DNA of 64,000 nt from JAXLRU01 sp046330935 (lineage in GTDB: Bacteria > Actinomycetota > Actinomycetes > Actinomycetales > Kineosporiaceae), in contig JAXLRU010000003.1 in the NCBI GenBank assembly GCA_046330935.1, positions 372,001-436,000 of the forward strand, given 5' to 3'. A model generated the notes under the pieces. The model ran no database searches, was not told the origin of the DNA, and saw nothing but the letters and a program-made list of their open reading frames with translations. This document shows, one piece after another, positions 51,567 through 59,854 of the stretch (its first letter is position 1; each line of letters begins with the position of its first letter). The position numbers and the translations under genes were made by a program.

Positions 51567-52333
51567 TGAGTTCTCCCTGAGTTCAGCCGGTCGTAGCATT
51601 TGATCTTGGTGGTGGGCGGGGCAGGATGTGCGGTCGTGCGCAGGATGGTGACGTTGCTGGAGCGGGAGGAGATCTCCCGGGGTTTGGCTGAGGGCTTGAT
51701 GTTGAAGGACATCGCCGCGGTGATCGGACGGGAACCGTCGGTGGTCTCGCGGGAGGTCGCCCGCCACGGCGGACGCCTCGGGTATCGGGCGGCGGTCGCC
51801 GATGCGGCTGCCAGGGTGGGGCGGTCTCGGCCGAAGGGGTGGGCGGTGGAGCGGTCCCCGGCCCTGCGCGGGCGGGTCCTGGGGCTGTTGCGGCAGGGCT
51901 GGTCCCCGGCCTCGATCGCGGGCCGGTTGCCGATCGAGCACCCGCAGGACAAGGCTTACCGGGTGTCCCACGAGGCGATCTACTCCTGGATCTACGCCAC
52001 CCCGGTCTCGTCCCTGGCCAGGGAGTTGATCGCCCTTCGCTCGGGCCGCACCGCGCGGCGCGGTGGCCCGGCACCTGCACCCAAGCCCCGGATCAAGGAA
52101 CCCACCTACATCGACCAGCGCCCGGCCGAGGCCACGGGGCGGGCCGTGCCCGGGCACTGGGAAGGCGACCTGGTCATCGGCAAGGCCGGCAAGACCGCCG
52201 TGGCCACCCTGGTCGAGCGGACCTCCCGGTTCCTGGTCCTGGTCCCCCTGACCGCACGCGACGCCCCCACCGTCTCCAAGGCGATCATCGCCGCGACCGG
52301 GTCCCTACCCGAACACCTGCGCCGATCTCTGAC
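51567..52333 (+). mobile_element. IS30-family remnant, right part lost
   Basis: A partial IS30 element; the transposase is cut after SLT, at the point where an IS1634 element begins. The left end is placed only roughly. The catalytic C-terminal third is gone, so it cannot move by itself. Confidence 0.7.
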
Positions 52334-52337
52334 CTGA
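51636..52337 (+). pseudogene. IS30 family transposase, truncated
   Basis: About 233 residues of an IS30 transposase. The HTH is EREEISRGLAEGLMLKDIAAVIGREPSVVSREVARHGG, and the DDE domain opens with GHWEGDLVIGKAGKTAVATLVERTSRFLVLVPL, where the first Asp lies. The second Asp and Glu (normally in the missing 'TWD..' part) are lost: the frame stops directly after RRSLT because the IS1634 end replaced the rest. GTG 51636 or ATG 51645 start. Confidence 0.85.
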
Positions 52338-52748
52338 CTCGTGCCACCGGGGTGTGTCAGGTCGGACCGTTCTGCAGCGCGGCCAGGATCGCCTGAGCGG
52401 TCGGCGTGATCGGGTCGGCCGCGGTGTGCTCGTGGCCGGCGATGCGGACGGTGATCTGCTGGATCGGTCGCAGGGTCTGGACGATCTTCTTGATGCTCAT
52501 CCCGGTCGCGGCTTGTAGGTAGCGGGCGATCGCGAGGGCGGCGAACACGATGGTCAGGTGTGCCTCGATGGCCTCGCGCTTGTGGTGGAAGATCGGCCTG
52601 GCAGCAAGGTCGGTCTTGGACATCCGGAATGAGTGCTCGACGTGCCACAGGTCGTGGTAGCTGCCGATGACCTCGGCCGCAGGCATGATGCGTGCGTCGA
52701 TGTTGGTGACGTAGCCCTTCAGCCCGACCAACCGCCTGGCCCGTGCCA

Positions 52749-52756
52749 GGGATGCC
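52749..52756. repeat. 8-bp target duplication of IS256, left
   Basis: GGGATGCC directly before the left end of the IS256 element; its partner is at 54172-54179. Confidence 0.9.
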
Positions 52757-54171
52757 GGGACTGTAAGTTCTTCTGTGTAAGCGCGGGTGGGCATTCTTGG
52801 TCCGGTATCCGGACTGGATAGGATGCGCGACTGTGCGTATTGAGATTCCTGTTGGTGAGGACGGCATCGTGGACCGTGAGGCCGCGGTTCGGGTGGCGCG
52901 GGCGTTGAGCCCGGCGGCGATCGATGCGTTGTTGGCGGACGCAAAGCGGGCCGGCACCCCTTTGGAGGGGGCGGGCGGCCTGTTGAACCAGTTGATGAAG
53001 GCCGTCTTGGAGCGGGCACTGGGCGCGGAGATGACCGACCACGTCGGATACGATCCAGGTGACCCCGCCGGGAATGGCACCGGGAACAGCCGGAACGGGT
53101 TCGGCACGAAGACCGTCGCGACGACCCACGGTCCCGTGGAGGTGAACGTTCCTCGGGACCGGAATTCGACGTTCGAACCGAAGATCGTCCCGAAGCGGAG
53201 CCGGCGGCTCGGGCAGATCGACGAAATGATCTTGAGCTTGTATGCGCGGGGGATGACGACCCGTGACATCGCCGACCACTTGGAGGAGGTCTACGGCGTC
53301 GACGCATCGCCGACGTTGATCAGTAACGTCACCGATGTGGTCGTCGATGAGATCACGGCTTGGCAGAACCGTCCGGTCGACGAGGTCTACCCGATCATGT
53401 ACGTCGACGCGATCCGCCTCCGCGTCAAGGACAAGGTGCGGTCACGATCAAGGCAGCGCACCTGGTCGTGGGCGTGGACGTCGAGGGCCGCAAGCACGTC
53501 CTGGGCGTGTGGATCGACGAGACCGAGTCGGCGAAGTTCTGGAACCAGGTCCTGACCCAGCTGCGCAACCGCGGCCTGCGTGACGTCCTGATCCTGTGCT
53601 GTGACGGCCTCACCGGGCTGCCCGACGCGGTCAAGGGCGTGTTCCCCGACACCGTCGTGCAGACCTGCGTCGTCCACGTCCTGCGGAATGCGATGAAGTT
53701 CGTCTCCTACGGCGACCGGAAGAAAATCACCGCGAGCATGCGGGAGATCTACACCGCACCCAGCGTCGAAGCCGCCGAACTCGCCCTCAAAGAGTTCGAC
53801 ACGGCTTGGGGAAGAAGTACCCCGGCGCGGTCGCGGTGTGGCGCCGCGCTTGGCCGGAGTTCATCCCGTTCTGGACTACCCACCCGAGCTGCGTAAGGTC
53901 GTCTACACGACGAACACCATCGAATCCATGAACTCGGTCCTGCGGAAGGTGATCAAGAATCGTGGGCATTTTCCCTCCGACGAATCTGCTCTGAAACTGC
54001 TCTACCTCGTCATCCGGAACATGGACACCAGAAGAGGAGGAACATCAGGAACCGGAACCCTCGGCTGGAAGCAAGCGCTCAACACCCTCGTCCAGCTCTT
54101 CCCAGGACGACTCGACCACATCTAATGACCCCCACTCCTACCCGCCCTTACACGGAAAACTTGACAGGCCC
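52757..54171 (+). mobile_element. IS256-family element with 8-bp target duplication
   Basis: Ends with imperfect inverted repeats (left GGGACTGTAAGTTCTTCTGTG, right complement GGGCCTGTCAAGTTTTCCGTG) and is flanked by GGGATGCC at 52749-52756 and 54172-54179. The length of 1415 bp is typical of IS256. It sits in the IS1634 transposase gene. Confidence 0.92.
52833..54125 (+). pseudogene. IS256 (mutator) family transposase, three frameshifts
   Basis: A DDE transposase of the mutator type. Segment 1 (from GTG 52833) has MTDHVGYDPGDPAGNGTGNSRNG, YARGMTTRDIADHLEEVYGVDASPTLIS and YPIMYVDAIRLRVKD (first Asp). Segment 2 has VVGVDVEGRKHVLGVWI and ILCCDGLTGLPDAV (second Asp). The last segment has RKVVYTTNTIESMNSVLRKVIKNRGHFPSDESALKLLYLV (Glu). 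The frame changes near 53440 (the D-G-A part of the loop missing), 53815 and 53870. All catalytic residues remain in pieces, so this copy is inactive. Confidence 0.92.
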
Positions 54172-54179
54172 GGGATGCC
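54172..54179. repeat. 8-bp target duplication of IS256, right
   Basis: GGGATGCC directly behind the right end of the IS256 element, repeating 52749-52756. Confidence 0.9.
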
Positions 54180-55460
54180 TCGTCGACCTCGCTGGCGCCG
54201 TTGCGGGTCTTCACGAACCGTGGTGTGCGCGCAGTCTTCTCCCCGGCCACGACCGAGCGGGCCTTGTTCTCCTGCAGGGTCAGCGTCTTGTTGTCACGCA
54301 CGGCGCGCTTGGTGGAGTAGGCCCACACTGCCCGCCACGACTTCTCGTGCACGGTCGGGTCCCAGACCGGTTCGGCCCGCTTGGCCGGATCGCTGACCTT
54401 GACCGTGGTCCCGCGTTGGTCCCTCGGGGTGATCGTGTCGATGATCTGGCCGTCGGTGAACGCGTCACCATGCCAGCGGAAGTGGGACTCCAGGTCCTGC
54501 GGCGCCTTGGTCACCCGGGACCCGACGATGAACCGAAGACCGGCCTCGTCCAGCTCCCGCAGGTTCGAAGACGAGAGCATCCCGGCGTCGGCCACCACGA
54601 CCATGTCCGCGACCTGATGCCGGGCCTGGAACGCCTTCACGATCGGGACGATCGTCAATGTCTCGGCCTTGTTCCCCTCGAAGCAGCCGATCTCGAGCGG
54701 GAACCCCTGCCGGTCGACCAGCAGCCCGACCACGACCTGCGGGTCGACCCGGCGCTCCTTGGAGTAGCCGACCTTGCGCAGGTCGTCTTCCTTCTCGGCC
54801 TCGAAGTAGAGCGTGGTCACGTCGTAGAGCGCCAAGCTCACGTCACCGGCCGCGGCGGCGTAGCGGAAACAGGCCGTAGCGATCTGGCCGCGGTAGTCAC
54901 GCTCCTGGGCCCGCTGCAGCGACCGGAACATCGTGCGCAACCCGACCGCGGCGATGCCGACCTCACGCAGGACTCGTAGCGAGTCGGCCTTCGAGGTCGG
55001 CTCGATGATTCGGGCCAACACCAACTGGGTGAACGCCTCGTCGTCGATGACGTCGAGCCCGACTCGCGCGTAGGCGCTGGCGAGGACCTGCCACAACAGC
55101 GCCGAGCGCTTGCTCGTGATCAGCGCCGGACGCTCGGGCACGCCCTCATCCTCAAGCCCGACACCCAGGTCAAGCACTTCCTGGCCCTCGTGCTCACGCC
55201 GTCGAGCAAGCGCCATCAATACCGCGAGCTCAGCCTCGGTCCTGGCCGTCCCGATGTGCTCGATCACGACATCGCGGCCGTCGCGGCGCTCAGCGAGCTG
55301 GACCTTGATGCTGCCAGAGCGGCCCGGAACCCTCCGCACGAACACCACCAGCCGACCCTACCGAGGGGCGGGGTGTGTCAATCACCGACACCGCAACGCC
55401 CTCACCTGCACAAACGCCGACGACATCACCGACTCTCGATCAAGTGACACGAGTCAGGTC

Positions 55461-55868
55461 GAGCTGTCAGACGAGGACGTCGACAGGCTCGACGAGACTC
55501 CGTGGGTCGAGCGTGGCCATGCGCCGGCGCTCGTCGTGTGTGTCGACCCGGCCCTCCGCGACCTCGACCCGAGCAACCATCGCCTGCAGGTGGGCTGGGA
55601 TCCGACTCTGAAGCCTTTCGACCAGATCCAGATGGACGGCGTGCGTCAGTGGTGGCCGTGCGCCGCACCGAACGACGTCGAGGTCGTCGTCGTGACGAAC
55701 CACGGGTGGGTGCTCTGGGCCTACGAGGTGGCGGGCGACCCGCGTCGCCACGACGAGCGCGCGAGATGGTCATTCGACGTCCTCCCCCGAGAAACGGACA
55801 GAACGAAGGCATTCATCGGCCGTCGACTCCCGCCCAAGCCGGGTCCCGTGGCCTATCCGCTCGCGTGA
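55461..55868 (+). pseudogene. Remnant of a gene encoding an EVE/PUA-like domain, 5' end replaced by IS1634
   Basis: A + strand frame running out of the IS1634 end. It encodes VDRLDETPWVERGHAPALVVC, then MDGVRQWWPCAAPNDVEVVVVTNHGWVLWAYEVAG, RARWSFDVLP and TKAFIGRRLPPKPGPVAYPLA. The VRQWW...VLWAYEV...F(V/I)GRR sequence is like a small PUA/EVE-related domain found in many restriction-linked proteins. No start codon of its own is evident in the frame. Probably the C-terminal part of a larger defence gene destroyed by the transposon. Confidence 0.6.
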
Positions 55869-55894
55869 TGGGACTCGCTCGAACAAGTTGAGCC

Positions 55895-57994
55895 TCAGGA
55901 CTTGCTTGCGAGGTAGGCGTCCCGGAGGGCGGAGAGGCTGAAAGCTCCGTCAGGGGTGTCGGCGACCCAGTACGTCCAGCCGTTGACCGACATGCCGAGG
56001 ACGGTCTCGGCGGCGGCCGAGAGCGAGCTGACCACCTCGTCGTTGACGACGAGCTTCCCGTCGGGCAGGACTGTCGCCTTCGCCTCGTTGTTCCAGAGGC
56101 GCAGGGTCGTCCCGGCGGGGACGAGGTCGGCCGCGACGAGGTCGGCGAGTGTGACGCCGAACGACGTGCGGGTGACGGCGGCCGTCGGCGGGGGCGTGGC
56201 ACTGGGCTCGGGGTAGCGGGGGTTGAACGACCCGTCCCGGAGCGCCTCGTACGCATCGCGGACGACGGCCGCCATCAGCTTGCGTCGCTGGTCGAGGAAC
56301 GTGGGGTAGTCGAGCTCGGTCCAGTCCTCGGGGAGTGCGTGCCAGCGCACCTGCTGGGCGAGGCGTTCCGGCGTCGGCGCCTTCGAGGCGAGCTGCTGCG
56401 GCCAGTAGGTGGCGGGCGCGGTGTCGGAGATGGCGATGTTGTCGGCCCATTCGACGAGCGCCATGTTGGCGATCTGGTTGATCTGCCGGGTGTCGGTGAT
56501 CCCGAGCGCGGACTTCAGGTAGGCGCGGGGGAACAGGTGGTGGCGTTCGATGCCCTTGCGGGCGGTGACGGCGGGGTCGAGCCGGGCGCGTACGGAGACG
56601 GTCGAGAGCAGGGCGTCGGCGTCGAGGATGTTCAGGGCGGCGATGTAGGCGAGCAGTGCCGGTGACTTCGAGGCGGACGTCGCCAGGTCGGCGGGGAGCG
56701 TGATCGTCCAGTAGTCACCGGTGAACGCGTTCTCGATCAGCCGGTCGAGGACGGCGACGAACCCGTCGGCGTCGCGCGGTCGCAGGTGTTCGACGGCGGC
56801 GAGGTCGCGTTCGACCTGGGATTCGACGGAGCCGCTGTAGCGGGAGGTGGCGTGCGCCATGAAGAACCAGCGTGCGATGACCTCGCGGAGCCGGTCGAGG
56901 GGGACGCCGTACTCGGTCCGGCCCAGCAGCCACAGGGCGTAGGTGAAGATCACCGCGCTATCGCTGGAGATCATCTTTTCGCCGCGGTAGCCGGCTCGTT
57001 CGAGGCAGAGCAGGTACTCGTGCCAATTGGTCAGGTCGAGCACCTGGGCCTGTGCGGCTTGGAGCTTCCCGAACTGGATGTCGCGACGCTGGGGGTCGGA
57101 CCGGCCGGTGTCGACGTCACGTCCCCTCAGGACGCTGTAGACCTGCTTGAGGACGGCGCGCCGGAACCCGACGGCGATGCTGACGCGCAGGAGCTGTGGG
57201 GGCTGCGGCTGCAGGTACCAGTTGAACGGGGTGGCCTTGCCGAGGGACGGCGTCTTGGAGGCGCGGCAGAAGTCCTCGAGTTCGCGGCGGCCCTTGTCCC
57301 AGAACACGCTCATCAGGGTGAGGATGAAGTCGGCCTGGTTGAGGGTGACGCCCTCGGAGTTGATGCGGACGAAGATCTCGGCGACGCGTTCCTCGTCGAC
57401 CGACGCCGACAGCTCGACGGCCTTGAACGGGTAGTGCTGCAGGTCGTGGAGCCGGTCGATGGCCTCCGACAGTGCGTCGCGTTCGGTCTCGCCGAGCTCC
57501 CGCTTCGCCGCCAGCCGAGCGAGGAAGGCGCGCTCCACGTTGCGCCGCTCACCGGCCACCCACAACGCCGAGACGTCGGCGATGAACTCGGGGTCCTTCT
57601 CGATCGCCACGTCGGTGACGGCGAACGTCGCGTCGGCGGGCCGGAACGCGATCCGGATGCGGCCCTGCGAGTAGTCGTCGCGCACCACCTCGGTGCCCGT
57701 CATGACGGCGTACAGAGAGGTCAGCCGCTGCTGGCCGTCGACGATGAGCATCCGCGGCACCCGCTGCTTGTCGTCGGTGCCGATCGGGCGTGCCCCGGCC
57801 TCGGCGCCGACGTCCCAGAACAGCAGGTAGCCGACCGGGAAGCCCTTGTACATCGAGTCCAGCAGGTCGCGAGCCTTGGCGGCGCCCCACACGAACGGGC
57901 GCTGGATGTCCGGCAGCCCGAGGTCACCGCGGCGGATGTCCTCGACCAGTCCGCTCACGGTGTACGTGGTGTCGCGGAAGAGTGTGGTGGCCAT
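55895..57994 (-). CDS. DUF262-DUF1524-RAMA protein (GmrSD-like modification-dependent nuclease)
   Basis: A 699-residue cytosolic protein. DUF262 (ParB-like NTPase/DNA-binding) has TVSGLVEDIRRGDLGLPDIQRPFVW, DSMYKGFPVGYLLFWDV and RMLIVDGQQRLTSLYAV, and further FVRINSEGVTLNQADFILTLMS. The DUF1524 HNH nuclease motif is GIERHHLFPRAYLKSALG near residue 481, with NQIANMALVEWADNIAIS behind it. The last 90 residues match the RAMA domain (FGVTLADLVAADLVPAGTTL; VNGWTYWVADTPDGA), which reads modified DNA. GmrSD relatives cut glucosylated hydroxymethylcytosine DNA. ATG 57994, 12 bases behind the coiled-coil gene's stop. Confidence 0.92.
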   Translation of the reverse strand: MATTLFRDTTYTVSGLVEDIRRGDLGLPDIQRPFVWGAAKARDLLDSMYKGFPVGYLLFWDVGAEAGARPIGTDDKQRVPRMLIVDGQQRLTSLYAVMTGTEVVRDDYSQGRIRIAFRPADATFAVTDVAIEKDPEFIADVSALWVAGERRNVERAFLARLAAKRELGETERDALSEAIDRLHDLQHYPFKAVELSASVDEERVAEIFVRINSEGVTLNQADFILTLMSVFWDKGRRELEDFCRASKTPSLGKATPFNWYLQPQPPQLLRVSIAVGFRRAVLKQVYSVLRGRDVDTGRSDPQRRDIQFGKLQAAQAQVLDLTNWHEYLLCLERAGYRGEKMISSDSAVIFTYALWLLGRTEYGVPLDRLREVIARWFFMAHATSRYSGSVESQVERDLAAVEHLRPRDADGFVAVLDRLIENAFTGDYWTITLPADLATSASKSPALLAYIAALNILDADALLSTVSVRARLDPAVTARKGIERHHLFPRAYLKSALGITDTRQINQIANMALVEWADNIAISDTAPATYWPQQLASKAPTPERLAQQVRWHALPEDWTELDYPTFLDQRRKLMAAVVRDAYEALRDGSFNPRYPEPSATPPPTAAVTRTSFGVTLADLVAADLVPAGTTLRLWNNEAKATVLPDGKLVVNDEVVSSLSAAAETVLGMSVNGWTYWVADTPDGAFSLSALRDAYLASKS

Positions 57995-58006
57995 GAGTGC
58001 GCTCCG

Positions 58007-59854
58007 TCAGTTGGTTTCGCGTGTGCGGAGGTGAGGCCCGATGTACCCCACGTAGACCTTTCCCGTGTTCGCGAGGTCGTCGAACAGATGGAGGCGAGGA
58101 CTCTTGATGCCCACCTTCCCCAGCTTGAAGTGAGCCCACATCTGGCAGCAGCCGCTCGGATCGACGGCCTGGGGAACGCGGAACTCGCGGAGCTGCCCGT
58201 ACTGTGCCTTTGTGGAGTCCGACTCCGTGGACGCGTACTTGTTTCGCTCTCCCGTTCGATAACCGCTGGGCGTATCCTTGAGGTAGGTGTGGAGTCCGAT
58301 CGAACAATCGCCGTTGCGATAGGCGGCGACATAGTCGGTGAGGACCAGGAGGGTCTCCCAGGTGAACAGGGCAATCTTGCCGCTGGTGTCGAGCGGCGCG
58401 AGGTTTCGGGTGATCTTCGGATCGCCTGTGAAGCACACGCCGAGTTCGTCTAGTGAGGGCAGCCTTTCCACGAGCTCCTCGAAATCGTCGGGCAGGTCGG
58501 TCTCGCGTTCGCGGGGCAGGGGCTGCGCTGCCACCTCGAAGGCCATGGCCTTCTTGAGCTCCGCACGTAGCCACCGAACCTCGTCCTCGGCCTGCACGCG
58601 CAGATGTTCCGCGACGACCCTTTCGCCAGCCTCCTCGCGATAGCTGTCCTGGAGTGATTGATGATCCGACTGAAGTTTCGCGATCTCGGCGAGCCGCCGT
58701 TCCAATTCGGCCCGAGCAGCCGCCAACTGGTCCTGCTGCTGCGTCACGCGCAGACGCAGGGTCTCGATTTCGGTAAAGGCGTCGCGTGCTTGTGAGCCAT
58801 CCAGTCCACCAGGCCCCCGCATGCCCGGCACTACTGTCGGGGTCTGAGGGGCAAGGGCGTCCGGGGCTTCTCGCGGCGTCCCACGATCCGTCGACACGAG
58901 TGGCTCGGTAGCGCGCGACGGGACGGCGAACAGGCGGTCGACGACCAATGACGCCTCAACGCGTGCGAGGGCACGTCGAGCCCTGGCGACATCGGCGGGG
59001 GTAGGGGAGTCGTTCGCCTGCCAGCGAGCAATGCGGGCAAGGAGCTTCTCGATGGCCTTGTCATTATCTTGCCCCAGGCGGCGAGAGCCGAGGACTCGAT
59101 GTCTGAAGCCGTCAGACCGCGTGGCCGGATCCGCGCCCGGCTTGAAGGTGCGGATCGTCCACGGTGGCGCTTCATGGTGACGACCGACGAGTCGGGCGAA
59201 CTTCTCGGTGGCGGCGGGGTCGAGCACGTACGTCTGGCTCATCCCTCGGGCCGACCAGGCCCAGGCGTTCACCTTCTGCAGCCAGGTGTCATAGGCGAAA
59301 GTCCCATCGGAGCCCGCAACGAACATCAAGCCGGTGCGTTCCTGATCACAAACGGCATCGATAAGGTCCTCCACCTGCGACATGTGGACGGCCCGCGCTC
59401 CGGAGAAGATCTCCATGGCCCCATCCCGCGGGTCCTCGAGGATGTCAACGAGGGCACCGAACACGTGCGGCACAGCTGAGGGGACACCGGTGTTGCTGCC
59501 GACGACAAGGTTGACCCATCCGCGCTCGCCTGCGGCGGGGACGTGGGCGAGCACCTCCGTATCCCAGACGGCACCGTCCTTCCTGTGCTGGGTCCACTGC
59601 AGGCGCAGCTGTCGGCCTGACGTCTTGGTGTTCCTCAAGCAGACGAGGCGGTCGTTACCGATGTCCTCGAGGACGTTCTCGCTCAGCTCGCGCTCGACGT
59701 TGTGGCGTTGCTGCAACCACGCGGAGAACTGTTGGACTACGTCTGTTTCCGAATGTCCTGTGGCGCCAAAGGTGAAGTAAGAACGAAACGACGAGCGAGG
59801 ATTTCCCGCCTCGGGCTCGGGCCGCTGATCATCGGCCACCGTTGCCATGTTCAT
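58007..59854 (-). CDS. Coiled-coil protein of a defence operon (615 aa)
   Basis: ATG 59854 overlaps the methyltransferase stop (ATGA). The N-terminal 250 residues are alpha/beta (FRSYFTFGATGHSETDVVQQFSAWL; RQLRLQWTQHRKDGAVWDTEVLAHVP) with an ADP-ribosylation- or nuclease-like look that I cannot assign. A long coiled coil (residues 355-436: TEIETLRLRVTQQQDQLAAARAELERRLAEIAKLQ) leads to a C-terminal domain ending in CCQMWAHFKLGKVGIKSPRLHLFDD and VYVGYIGPHLRT. That tail ('R.H..DD....VGYIG.HL') is shared by many actinobacterial defence proteins. Function unknown; position argues for a link between the methylase and the DUF262 nuclease. Confidence 0.75.
   Translation of the reverse strand: MNMATVADDQRPEPEAGNPRSSFRSYFTFGATGHSETDVVQQFSAWLQQRHNVERELSENVLEDIGNDRLVCLRNTKTSGRQLRLQWTQHRKDGAVWDTEVLAHVPAAGERGWVNLVVGSNTGVPSAVPHVFGALVDILEDPRDGAMEIFSGARAVHMSQVEDLIDAVCDQERTGLMFVAGSDGTFAYDTWLQKVNAWAWSARGMSQTYVLDPAATEKFARLVGRHHEAPPWTIRTFKPGADPATRSDGFRHRVLGSRRLGQDNDKAIEKLLARIARWQANDSPTPADVARARRALARVEASLVVDRLFAVPSRATEPLVSTDRGTPREAPDALAPQTPTVVPGMRGPGGLDGSQARDAFTEIETLRLRVTQQQDQLAAARAELERRLAEIAKLQSDHQSLQDSYREEAGERVVAEHLRVQAEDEVRWLRAELKKAMAFEVAAQPLPRERETDLPDDFEELVERLPSLDELGVCFTGDPKITRNLAPLDTSGKIALFTWETLLVLTDYVAAYRNGDCSIGLHTYLKDTPSGYRTGERNKYASTESDSTKAQYGQLREFRVPQAVDPSGCCQMWAHFKLGKVGIKSPRLHLFDDLANTGKVYVGYIGPHLRTRETN

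Larger units (their letters stand above)
52357..55348 (-). pseudogene. IS1634 family transposase, split by IS256 insertion
   Basis: The N-terminal part (from 55348) has the opening MVFVRRVPGRSGSIKVQLAERRDGRDVVIEHIG, then ALYDVTTLYFEAEKEDDLRKVGYSKERRVDPQVVVGLL (first Asp) and ADMVVVADAGMLSSSNLREL (second Asp). The C-terminal part (ending 52357) has GLKGYVTNID and YHDLWHVEHSFRMSKTDLAARPIFHHKREAIEAHLTIVFAALA (the Glu/Y-2-K region). Removing 52757-54171 and one GGGATGCC duplication rejoins the frame exactly as EVDEASLARARRL. The gene was therefore intact before the insertion. Confidence 0.92.
52331..55460 (-). mobile_element. IS1634-family element, interrupted by IS256
   Basis: Both ends carry the inverted repeat GACCTGACTCGTG (52331-52343, and complementary at 55448-55460). 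Without the IS256 insert and one 8-bp duplication it is about 1.7 kb, a normal IS1634 size. It ended inside an IS30 on one side and inside a small coding region on the other. I see no clear target duplication, so a deletion is likely. Confidence 0.8.
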
